Assembly: GCA_016177555.1 (NCBI GenBank) | Contig: JACOVB010000283.1 | Span: forward strand, 1 to 5,718 | Source of the DNA: Candidatus Rokuibacteriota bacterium | GTDB taxonomy: Bacteria > Methylomirabilota > Methylomirabilia > Rokubacteriales > CSP1-6 | Length of the DNA: 5,718 bases | Reading direction: 5' to 3' | Shown here: positions 1-5,630 of the stretch, in pieces | Layout of the letters: every line of letters begins with the position of its first letter | Position numbering within the stretch: the stretch's first letter is position 1 | Translations under genes and position numbers: made by a program | The notes under the pieces: generated by a model | The model's database searches: none | What the model saw: the letters and a program-made list of their open reading frames with translations, nothing else | Told to the model about the DNA's origin: nothing

Positions 1-131
1 CGCCCCTCCTCGTGGGTGATGACGTAGAGGCGGTTGGCGCGGACGGCGCGCAGCACGCGCTCGGCCACGTGCTCGGGCGAGAGGGAGCGGCCGATCAGCT
101 CCACCTCGCTGCCCGGCGGGCTCTGCGGGTT
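1..131 (-). pseudogene. C-terminal fragment of a short-chain dehydrogenase/reductase (SDR), 5' part missing
   Basis: Read on the minus strand from about 131 down to the window edge, one frame gives a peptide containing SLSPEHVAERVLRAVRANR followed by LYVITHEEG. This resembles the C-terminal helix and final strand common in classical SDR oxidoreductases (pattern P-E-x-V-A-E-x-V-x-x-A-I/V-R-x-N-R-x-Y-x-x-T-H). The gene would end to the left of the window. The N-terminal Rossmann fold (TGxxxGIG and YxxxK) should lie at higher coordinates. However, positions 132-263 show no SDR-like sequence in the minus frames I translated, and the aminopeptidase begins at 264. No ATG is found in this frame; a TTG at 183-185 is the nearest possible start. 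It may be a decayed remnant, a rearrangement scar or an assembly join. The family call rests on a short motif recognised by eye. Confidence 0.5.
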
Positions 132-201
132 CTGAAAAGGTGTCCACAGGCCGGGAGTGTGGGCCCGCCGCCGGAGCGATGTCAAGAGTGTGTCGCCAGC
201 A

Positions 202-241
202 CGACTCTGGTATCCTCCGTACGGCGCCGGCGGCAGAGTCG
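202..241. repeat. 8-bp inverted repeat flanking the candidate -10 box
   Basis: CGACTCTG at 202-209 is the exact reverse complement of CAGAGTCG at 234-241. The 24-base spacer contains the candidate -10 box and predicted start site. Arm centres are 32 bp apart, about three helical turns, which would suit a dimeric DNA-binding regulator. It could equally be chance: a few 8-bp pairs at this spacing are expected in a window of this size. Confidence 0.4.
208..216 (+). promoter_or_regulatory. Candidate extended -10 promoter box of the aminopeptidase gene
   Basis: TGG followed by TATCCT fits the extended -10 form TGn-TANNNT. The best -35 position (about 190-195, GTGTCG) is a poor match, as is tolerated when the -10 is extended. 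Transcription would begin near 223, giving a leader of about 40 bases that includes the Shine-Dalgarno site. The call is by pattern only. Confidence 0.4.
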
Positions 242-248
242 CGGCGCC
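223..248 (+). repeat. GC-rich hairpin in the aminopeptidase 5' leader
   Basis: GGCGCCG at 223-229 pairs perfectly with CGGCGCC at 242-248 around a 12-base loop. It begins at the predicted transcript start and ends three bases before the GGAG ribosome-binding site, so a 5'-terminal stem beside the ribosome landing site is possible. Its loop contains the right arm of the 202-241 inverted repeat, so the two pairings interlock. Confidence 0.4.
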
Positions 249-251
249 ACT

Positions 252-255
252 GGAG
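252..255 (+). promoter_or_regulatory. Shine-Dalgarno site deciding the aminopeptidase start
   Basis: GGAG lies eight bases before the ATG at 264, a normal spacing. The reading frame stays open upstream almost to the window edge, but the peptide encoded there is low-complexity and unlike M1 enzymes. This site therefore favours 264 over any upstream start. Confidence 0.7.
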
Positions 256-263
256 ACGAGACC

Positions 264-2813
264 ATGGACTACCGCTTGCCGATCACGGTCGTGCCCAGCC
301 GGTACGACATCCGGATCGAGCCCGACCTCGACGCCGCCACCTTCAACGGCGAGGAAACGATTGCCGTCACCGTGCGCGAGCCCGTGACGGAGGTCCTGCT
401 CAATGCCGCCGAGCTTCGCATCCTCTCCGTCACCGCCCGCGATGCCAGCGGCGGCGCGGTGGAGGGGAGCGCGGCGCTGGACGAGACCGCCGAGCGCGCC
501 CGGCTCACCTTCCCCTCTCCCCTTCTTCCGGGCCAGTGGCGGCTCACGCTGAGGTTCACCGGGACCCTCAACGACCGGCTGCACGGCTTCTACCGGAGTA
601 CCTACAAGGACGCGGCCGGCGTCGCGCACGCGCTGGCGGCCACGCAGTTCGAGTCCACCGATGCCCGCCGCGCCTTCCCGTGCTGGGACGAGCCCGCCTG
701 CAAGGCCGTGTTCGGCGTGACGCTCGTGGTGCCCGAGCGGCTGCAAGCCGTGTCCAACGCCGCCGTCGTCCGCGAGGAGCCGACGGGGGATGGGCGCAAG
801 ATCGTCACCTTCGCCGACTCCATGAAGATGTCCACGTACCTCGTGGCCTTCGTCGTCGGCGACCTCGAGGCGACCGCGCCCGTCATGGTGGGCGGGACGC
901 CGCTGCGCGTCTGGTGCGTGCCCGGGAAGCAGCGCCTGGCGCGTTTCGCGCTGGAGGCCGGCGCCTTCGCGCTGGCGTTCTTCGAGCGGTACTACGGGGT
1001 GGCGTACCCCGGCGACAAGCTCGACATGCTGGCCATCCCCGACTTCGCCGCGGGCGCGATGGAGAATCTCGGCGCCATCACCTACCGCGAGACCGCGCTC
1101 CTCGTGGACGAGGCGGCCGCCTCCCACACGGAGCTCGAGCGCGTGGCCGACGTGGTGGCGCACGAGGTCGCCCACATGTGGTTCGGCGACCTGGTCACCA
1201 TGGCCTGGTGGAACGGCATCTGGCTCAACGAGGCCTTCGCCACGTTCATGGAGATGCTGGCGGTGGACGCCTGGAAGCCCGAGTGGGAGCGCTGGATCAA
1301 CTTCGGCGTCTCGCGCGCGGCCGCCATGGGCGTGGACGGCCTCCTGTCGAGCCGCCCCATCGAGTTCGAGGTCCGGGCGCCGCGCGACTGCGAGGCCATG
1401 TTCGATCTCCTCACCTACGAGAAGGGCGCGTCGGTCCTGCGGATGCTGGAGCAGCACCTGGGGCCGGAGGTGTTCCGGGACGGCGTCCGCCTCTACCTCG
1501 AGCAGCACCGCCACGGCAACGCCGAGACCACCGATCTCTGGACGGCCCTCGGCGAGGCCGCGAAGCAGCCGATCCCCGAGGTGATGGACGCCTGGATCTT
1601 CCGCCCCGGCTATCCCGTGGTGACGGTGGAGAAGGACGGAGTCGGTCTCAAGCTCTCCCAGCGGCGCTTCACCTACCTCGGCGGCGAGCCCGCGGAGAGC
1701 GAGCGCTGGCGCATTCCAGTCGCGCTGCGCGCCGCGGTCAAGGGGGGCTGGGTCGAGAAGCGCGTGCTGCTGGAGGAGGCCGAGCTGCGCGTGGCGCTGC
1801 CGGCGCCGCCGGAATGGGCGGTGGCCAACGCGGGGGGCCACGGCTTCTACCGGGTGCAGTACGCCCCGGCCATGCTCAGGCGCATGACCAAGGCGCTGTC
1901 ACGCATCCCGCCCATCGAGCGCTTCAACCTCGTGAACGACGCGCTGGCGCTCACCCAGGCCGGCGCCATGGCCGCGGCCGAGTACCTGGACCTCACGGGA
2001 CGCTTCCGCGACGAGACGGACCGCAACGTCTGGACGGCGCTCACCGGGTCCTTCGCCTACCTGAGCCGGCTCATCGCCGAGGGGGTGCGCCCCGGGCTCG
2101 AGGCCTGGGTCCGTCACCGGCTGGAGACGGCCGTGGAGCGGCTGGGCTGGGAGCGGCAGCCCGAGGAGCCCGAGCTCACGCGTCAGCTCCGCGCCGACCT
2201 CCTGCGCGTGCTCGGCACGCTGGGCAATGACGAGGAGACCCAGCGGCGGGCGCGGTCGTTCTACGAGGGGTACCGGAGCGAGGAGACGGCCGTGGATCCC
2301 AACCTGCTGCCGGCGCTCATCGCGATCCTCGCGGCCTCGGGCGGCGAGGCCGAGTACGACGAGTTCCTCCAGCGCTTCAAGAGCGCCCGCACGCCCCAGG
2401 AGGAGCAGCGCTACCTCTACGCGCTCGCCGCCTTCCGCCAGCCCGCGCTGATCGGCCGGACGCTGGAGCGCACCATCAACGGCGAGGTCCGGAGCCAGGA
2501 CGCGCCCTTCCTGATGCGCGCGCTGCTCGGCGGCGTCTACTCGCGGGGGCCCGCCTGGGAGTTCCTGAAGGAGCACTGGGAGACCATGTCCCGGCAGTAT
2601 CCGGGAAGCGCCTACCGGCGGATGTACGAGGGCGTCACGGCCCTCGTGAGCGCCGACTGGGAGCAGGACGTGCAGACGTTCTTCGCGAGCCGGGGGATCG
2701 TGCTGGGCGGCAAGACGCTCGAGCAGTACCTCGAGCAGCTGCGCGTCGCCGTCCGCTTCCAGGAGCGGGAGGCGGCCGCGCTGGCCGCGCTCCTCGCGAG
2801 GACCCCGCGATGA
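264..2813 (+). CDS. M1 family zinc aminopeptidase (ERAP1/puromycin-sensitive/tricorn-interacting-factor type)
   Basis: This 849-residue metallo-aminopeptidase removes N-terminal amino acids from peptides, probably in the cytoplasm since no signal peptide is visible. Residues are numbered from the ATG at 264. An N-terminal beta domain (about 1-195) carries Q128 in a TQFESTDARRAFPCWDEP segment, the usual N-terminus-binding region. The exopeptidase motif GAMEN is at 264-268. The zinc site is HEVAH 300-304 with the third ligand E323 in NEAF, exactly HEXXH-X18-E; E301 is the general base. Y385 in TYEKGA, 84 residues after E301, matches the transition-state-stabilising tyrosine. GFYRVQY at 527-533 marks the join to the helical ERAP1-like C-terminal domain (about 535-849). 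The length is typical and no key residue is missing. The ATG is chosen for its GGAG site and because homology starts with the YRLP...P-x-R-Y-D-I segment. The amidohydrolase gene follows after 17 bases. Exact substrate preference cannot be told. Confidence 0.97.
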   Translation: MDYRLPITVVPSRYDIRIEPDLDAATFNGEETIAVTVREPVTEVLLNAAELRILSVTARDASGGAVEGSAALDETAERARLTFPSPLLPGQWRLTLRFTGTLNDRLHGFYRSTYKDAAGVAHALAATQFESTDARRAFPCWDEPACKAVFGVTLVVPERLQAVSNAAVVREEPTGDGRKIVTFADSMKMSTYLVAFVVGDLEATAPVMVGGTPLRVWCVPGKQRLARFALEAGAFALAFFERYYGVAYPGDKLDMLAIPDFAAGAMENLGAITYRETALLVDEAAASHTELERVADVVAHEVAHMWFGDLVTMAWWNGIWLNEAFATFMEMLAVDAWKPEWERWINFGVSRAAAMGVDGLLSSRPIEFEVRAPRDCEAMFDLLTYEKGASVLRMLEQHLGPEVFRDGVRLYLEQHRHGNAETTDLWTALGEAAKQPIPEVMDAWIFRPGYPVVTVEKDGVGLKLSQRRFTYLGGEPAESERWRIPVALRAAVKGGWVEKRVLLEEAELRVALPAPPEWAVANAGGHGFYRVQYAPAMLRRMTKALSRIPPIERFNLVNDALALTQAGAMAAAEYLDLTGRFRDETDRNVWTALTGSFAYLSRLIAEGVRPGLEAWVRHRLETAVERLGWERQPEEPELTRQLRADLLRVLGTLGNDEETQRRARSFYEGYRSEETAVDPNLLPALIAILAASGGEAEYDEFLQRFKSARTPQEEQRYLYALAAFRQPALIGRTLERTINGEVRSQDAPFLMRALLGGVYSRGPAWEFLKEHWETMSRQYPGSAYRRMYEGVTALVSADWEQDVQTFFASRGIVLGGKTLEQYLEQLRVAVRFQEREAAALAALLARTPR

Positions 2814-2827
2814 AGTACGGCGCGTAG
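2810..2827 (+). other. Five-codon mini-ORF bridging the aminopeptidase stop and amidohydrolase start
   Basis: ATGA at 2810-2813 overlaps the aminopeptidase TGA. Read from that ATG the codons give MKYGA and then TAG at 2825-2827, three bases before the amidohydrolase ATG. It may simply be chance, or it may hand ribosomes on to the next start. No independent ribosome-binding site is visible. Confidence 0.3.
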
Positions 2828-2830
2828 CCG

Positions 2831-4003
2831 ATGGACTTCGACCTGCTCCTCCGCGGCGGCACCGTCGTCGATCCCGGCCAGGGGGTCGAGGGCCGGCTCG
2901 ACGTGGCCTTCGCCAACGGGCGCGTGGCGGCCGTCGCCCCGAATCTGTCCGTCACGGCCACCGAGATCATCGACGTGACCGGCAAGCTCGTGACGCCGGG
3001 GCTCATCGATCTGCATGGCCATTTCTTCCATCGCGGCCAGCCGCTCTTCGTGGATCCCGACGAGGCCTGCCTGCCCAACGGCGTCACCACGGCCGTGGAC
3101 GCGGGGAGCAGCGGCTGGGCGACCTACGCGGGCTTCCGCGAGCACGTCATCGATCACGCCGAGACCCGCGTGCTCGCCTTTCTCCACCTGGCCGCCACCG
3201 GCCTCGTGACCCTCGCGGCCGGCGTCGGGGAGCTCGAGGACTTCCGCTTCGCCCAGGAGGAGCGCACGGGTGACGCCTTCCGGCGCTTCCCGGAGCTCCT
3301 GGGCCTCAAGGTGCGCATCCAGCGCCAGGCGACGGGGGAGGCCAATGCGCTGCCGGTGCTGGACATGGCCCGCCGCATCTGCGATGCCACGGGCACGCGG
3401 CTCATGGTCCACATCTCGGGGACGCCGATCCCGCTCGAGATGATTCTCGAGCAGCTCAAGCCCGGCGACATCGCCACGCACATCTTCAACGGCCACGAGC
3501 ACGGGATCCTGGACGCCTCGGGGCAGGTCCTCCAGGCCGTCCGCGACGCCGCCGCACGGGGCGTGGTCCTCGACGTGGCGCATGCCGGCGTCCACTTTGA
3601 CGTGGAGGTGGCCCGCGCCGCGCTGGCCCAGGGGCTCCCGCCCACGACCTTGTCCACCGACATGGTGAAGCCCGCCGTGGCGCTCCGGATGTACGACCTC
3701 CTCGGCGTCATGTCCACGTTCCTTGCCCTCGGCATGCCGCTCGCCGAGGTGATTCGCGGCGTGACGGATGCCCCGGCGCGAGCCATCGGCCAGGCGGGCA
3801 GGCTCGGCGTGCTTGCACCCGGCGCGTCCGGAGATGCGGCCGTCCTCGACCTCGAGGATGGTGACTTCACCTTCGGCGATGCCGCCGGCCACGAGATCAA
3901 GGCCGCGCGGCGGCTGGTCCCCGTGCTGACGGTGCGCGCCGGCCGCCGCTGGAGACCGCGCGGCTGGCGGCGCCGCGCTACGGGCGCGGCGGCCGCGCCG
4001 TGA
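2831..4003 (+). CDS. Amidohydrolase/deacetylase-family metallohydrolase (cog3964 type)
   Basis: This 390-residue enzyme of the amidohydrolase superfamily is expected to use a metal-activated water to hydrolyse an amide or ester, probably in the cytoplasm. It opens with the usual small beta domain (LLLRGGTVVDPGQG, residues 5-18), then LVTPGLIDLHGH. Likely metal ligands are H62 and H64 (HxH), K160 in GLKVR (the lysine carboxylated in binuclear members), H194 in MVHISG, H217 in THIFNGH and D277 in STDM. Related cog3964 proteins are often mislabelled dihydroorotases; characterised members hydrolyse acetylated hydroxy acids or N-acetyl amino-acid esters, but this substrate is not readable from sequence. 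The start has no clear Shine-Dalgarno and lies 17 bases after the aminopeptidase stop, suggesting coupled translation. The last 20 or so residues are Arg-rich then Ala-rich, look like an extension past the family's normal end, and overlap the convergent transporter gene by 26 bases. Confidence 0.92.
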   Translation: MDFDLLLRGGTVVDPGQGVEGRLDVAFANGRVAAVAPNLSVTATEIIDVTGKLVTPGLIDLHGHFFHRGQPLFVDPDEACLPNGVTTAVDAGSSGWATYAGFREHVIDHAETRVLAFLHLAATGLVTLAAGVGELEDFRFAQEERTGDAFRRFPELLGLKVRIQRQATGEANALPVLDMARRICDATGTRLMVHISGTPIPLEMILEQLKPGDIATHIFNGHEHGILDASGQVLQAVRDAAARGVVLDVAHAGVHFDVEVARAALAQGLPPTTLSTDMVKPAVALRMYDLLGVMSTFLALGMPLAEVIRGVTDAPARAIGQAGRLGVLAPGASGDAAVLDLEDGDFTFGDAAGHEIKAARRLVPVLTVRAGRRWRPRGWRRRATGAAAAP

Positions 4004-5186
4004 CGACGAAGACCGACAGCGCCAGCAACCCGGCCACCGCAAGCCCCGTCGCCCAGAGGAAGATCACGACGTAGGACGCCGTGACGTCGTAGAGCCAGCC
4101 CGACATCCACGGGCCCACGGCGGCGCCCAGGCTGTTCCCGATGCTGAGCAGCCCGAACACCATCCCGTACTGGGCGGGCGGGGCGATGCGGCTCAGGAGA
4201 ACCGAGACGATGGTCGCCCGGGACCCGAGCGGCAGGAAGAGGAAGAACGCGTACCCGTAGGCGAAGAGCCGCCCCGGCCACGCCTCCATCCCGAACAGAC
4301 ACAGCATCCCCACGATCGAGCAGCTGAACGAAAGGAATCCCGACGCCGCCGCGCCGAAACGATCGGCCGCGACCCCGGCCAGCGCGCGCCCGCTCGCCGA
4401 GAGCAACCCGCCGATGGCGAGGAGCGCCGAAGCCTCGGCCGCCGAGAGGCCGCGGGCGGTGAAGTAGAGCGCGTGCTGGGTCGTGGCGAGGTAGCCGAAG
4501 AGCGGCGGCGCCGCGAAGACCACCGCGAGGGCCCAGAAGGGCACGGATGCGACGATCCCACCCACGCTGCGCGGCGCCGTGACGCCTCCGGCCGGCGCTC
4601 GCGCCGCGGGCGCCTCGAGCCGGGTCGGGTACACCCGCCAGCCCCACGCGATCAGCGCCACCAGGGCGACGACGTAGCAGCCGAGGGCTCCGCGCCACCC
4701 GCCCACGGTGATCGCCCCCTGGATCAGCGGGGCGAGCGCATAGCCCGTCATCGAGCCCGAGAAGGCGATGCCCATGGCGAGCCCCCGACGCCTCACGTAG
4801 ACATCCGCGAGCAGCACCGCCTGGGTCACCATGCCGGTGAAGCCGACGCCGATCCCGCCGCCGATCCCGACGGCGCCGATGAACATGGGGAGCGAGGTGG
4901 CCAGCGTCCCCACGCTGAGCCCCGCGGCCGCGGCGCCGAGGCCGCACATGACCACGAGGCGCGGGTTACGGCGCGTGACCAGGTAGCCGGACAGGGGCCC
5001 GAGGACGGCGCCGCCGATCCAGAGGAACGAGACGGTGGAGGCCGTGGCGGCGCGGGAGCCGCCGAACTCGGCGAGGAGGGCGGGGAAGAAGATCGGGAAG
5101 GTGTTGCCGAGCCCGGAGACGAGGAGCATCGAGGCGAAGGCGAGCCACAGCCGCGGGTTCGCCAGGGTCTCGCGGTCGGGAGTCAC
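3978..5186 (-). CDS. Major facilitator superfamily (MFS) transporter
   Basis: This 402-residue inner-membrane carrier presumably moves a small solute by proton coupling. Twelve hydrophobic segments fall at about residues 13-37, 49-71, 76-95, 101-122, 135-158, 165-184, then 212-233, 249-268, 283-301, 306-330, 340-364 and 370-394. A hydrophilic central loop (185-210) separates the two six-helix halves. A degenerate loop motif after helix 2 (GPLSGYLVTRRNPR) and a clearer copy after helix 8 (GVAADRFG, 271-278) match MFS motif A. The overall look, with FPIFFPALLAEFG near helix 1, is monocarboxylate/oxalate-formate-like, but the substrate is unknown. The start is GTG at 5184-5186. Upstream in frame there is a TGA and no ATG, GTG or TTG between, so this start is well supported. 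No Shine-Dalgarno precedes it, consistent with a leaderless message. The 3' end overlaps the convergent amidohydrolase. Confidence 0.93.
   Translation of the reverse strand: MTPDRETLANPRLWLAFASMLLVSGLGNTFPIFFPALLAEFGGSRAATASTVSFLWIGGAVLGPLSGYLVTRRNPRLVVMCGLGAAAAGLSVGTLATSLPMFIGAVGIGGGIGVGFTGMVTQAVLLADVYVRRRGLAMGIAFSGSMTGYALAPLIQGAITVGGWRGALGCYVVALVALIAWGWRVYPTRLEAPAARAPAGGVTAPRSVGGIVASVPFWALAVVFAAPPLFGYLATTQHALYFTARGLSAAEASALLAIGGLLSASGRALAGVAADRFGAAASGFLSFSCSIVGMLCLFGMEAWPGRLFAYGYAFFLFLPLGSRATIVSVLLSRIAPPAQYGMVFGLLSIGNSLGAAVGPWMSGWLYDVTASYVVIFLWATGLAVAGLLALSVFVVTARPPRP
3983..3999. terminator. GC hairpin in the convergent gene overlap (possible bidirectional terminator)
   Basis: GGCGCGG at 3983-3989 pairs perfectly with CCGCGCC at 3993-3999 around a three-base loop. 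It lies inside the 26-base overlap of the two convergent genes, where both transcripts end. No T-run follows on either strand, so it is not a canonical intrinsic terminator. It could still pause polymerase or protect 3' ends. In DNA this GC-rich it could be chance. Confidence 0.35.
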
Positions 5187-5192
5187 CCGGCC

Positions 5193-5221
5193 ATTATGGA
5201 CGAAGTCGCCGCCTGTGATAG
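5193..5221 (-). promoter_or_regulatory. Candidate promoter of the MFS gene, placed for a leaderless transcript
   Basis: On the minus strand CATAAT (5198 to 5193) differs from the -10 consensus at one base. A 17-base spacer separates it from a weak -35, CTATCA (5221 to 5216). Six bases follow the -10 before the GTG at 5186, so transcription would begin at the start codon itself. The lack of a Shine-Dalgarno site agrees with this. Confidence 0.45.
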
Positions 5222-5224
5222 GGT
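5197..5224 (+). promoter_or_regulatory. Candidate promoter of the 105-residue protein gene
   Basis: TGA-TAGGGT at 5216-5224 has the extended -10 shape TGn-TANNNT. A partial -35, TGGACG at 5197-5202, lies 16 bases ahead of the hexamer. The start site would be near 5231, leaving a leader of about 26 bases with the ribosome-binding site. It occupies almost exactly the same bases as the opposing MFS promoter candidate. Confidence 0.35.
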
Positions 5225-5245
5225 TCCCGTAGCTCAGCCTTCACC

Positions 5246-5253
5246 AGGGAGGG
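5246..5253 (+). promoter_or_regulatory. Strong Shine-Dalgarno site of the 105-residue protein
   Basis: The purine run AGGGAGGG contains GGAGG four bases before the ATG at 5257, slightly close but strong. The next in-frame ATG, at 5278, has no such site, so the first ATG is preferred. Confidence 0.7.
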
Positions 5254-5256
5254 CCC

Positions 5257-5574
5257 ATGCCCGGCGACAATCACGTGATGCTCACGGTCCTGCTCCACCA
5301 CGACCAGTCCAAGACCCTCGACGAGATCATGGCCCACCTGAGGAAGACCGGCTTCTACCGTGACTTCCCGCCGGAGGGGAGCGAGCTGATCTCCTGGGTC
5401 GTGGCCATGTCCTTCGGCTTCGTGATCCACCTCCGAGTCAAGGCCGACAAGGTGCGCGCGCTGAACCGGTACATGGAGCAGAAGGCATGGGGCGCCTTCC
5501 GCTACCAGGTCTTCCCCTCCTACGACTTCGCCCCCATCGCGGTCACTCTGAAGACGGAGCAGGCAACGCCCTGA
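5257..5574 (+). CDS. Small conserved-type protein of unknown function (105 residues)
   Basis: I cannot name a function. The sequence resembles a group of roughly 95-105-residue hypothetical proteins that begin near MLTVLLHHDQSK (residues 8-19) and end with an aromatic AWG-x-(F/Y)-R segment, here AWGAFRYQVFPSYDF (77-91); this is from memory of the pattern. Predicted elements are strand 8-14, helix 17-31, strand 42-50, strand 54-61, helix 64-78 and strand 79-87. This beta-alpha-beta-beta-alpha-beta order suggests a ferredoxin-like or dimeric alpha-beta-barrel fold. H14-H15-D16, W47 and W78 are candidates for a functional surface. There is no signal peptide or membrane helix, so it is probably cytoplasmic. 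Codon use matches its neighbours. It is divergent from the MFS gene across 70 bases and is followed 56 bases later by the PLP enzyme gene on the same strand. Confidence 0.82.
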   Translation: MPGDNHVMLTVLLHHDQSKTLDEIMAHLRKTGFYRDFPPEGSELISWVVAMSFGFVIHLRVKADKVRALNRYMEQKAWGAFRYQVFPSYDFAPIAVTLKTEQATP

Positions 5575-5615
5575 CGCCCGTTCCGGGAGCGCCGGGCCGG
5601 GGTGGGAGAGGCGCG

Positions 5616-5624
5616 TGCTACCAT
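5616..5624 (+). promoter_or_regulatory. Candidate extended -10 box of the PLP enzyme gene, placed for a leaderless transcript
   Basis: TGC-TACCAT has the extended -10 form TGn-TANNNT. Six bases follow before the ATG at 5631, the same spacing as seen ahead of the MFS GTG. No convincing -35 is visible upstream. The nearest purine-rich run, GGGAGAGG at 5604-5611, is too far from the ATG to serve it well. Confidence 0.4.
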
Positions 5625-5630
5625 GACGGC

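Noticed and set aside
156..185. A perfect TTGACA on the minus strand (185 to 180) as a -35 box for the SDR fragment.
   Set aside because: The sequence 16-18 bases downstream is GC-rich (CACACT at best) with no acceptable -10.
12..263. Upstream extension of the aminopeptidase frame to near the window edge.
   Set aside because: The frame is open because of GC bias. The encoded peptide is unlike M1 N-termini, and the ATG at 264 has a properly spaced GGAG and starts where family similarity starts.
1899..2576. A 225-codon open frame antisense to the aminopeptidase C-terminal domain.
   Set aside because: It mirrors codon bias of the real gene, with no start signal and no family resemblance.
2612..4042. 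A 476-codon open frame antisense to the amidohydrolase.
   Set aside because: It has biased composition and no recognisable motif, while the opposite strand encodes a clear metal-dependent enzyme with all ligands.
3154..4947. A 597-codon open frame on the minus strand antisense to the amidohydrolase and in another frame of the transporter.
   Set aside because: It has Arg/Ala/Gly-rich low-complexity composition and no domain pattern, and it spans two well-supported genes. It is a GC-bias shadow.
5222..5256. A tRNA-like stretch: GTTCCCGTAGCTCAG resembles an acceptor strand plus D-arm start.
   Set aside because: There is no matching D-stem 3' half, anticodon arm, T-arm or acceptor 3' strand, and a gene with a strong ribosome-binding site begins directly after. 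It is probably coincidence.
4473..5363. A 296-codon plus-strand open frame running antisense to the transporter and into the 105-residue gene.
   Set aside because: It is extremely Arg/Gly/Glu/His-rich with no fold pattern, and it conflicts with two supported genes.
5575..5630. Possible terminator after the 105-residue gene (CCCG-TTC-CGGG and nearby GC repeats).
   Set aside because: The stem is only four base pairs and no T-run follows, so it is indistinguishable from background in this GC-rich DNA.
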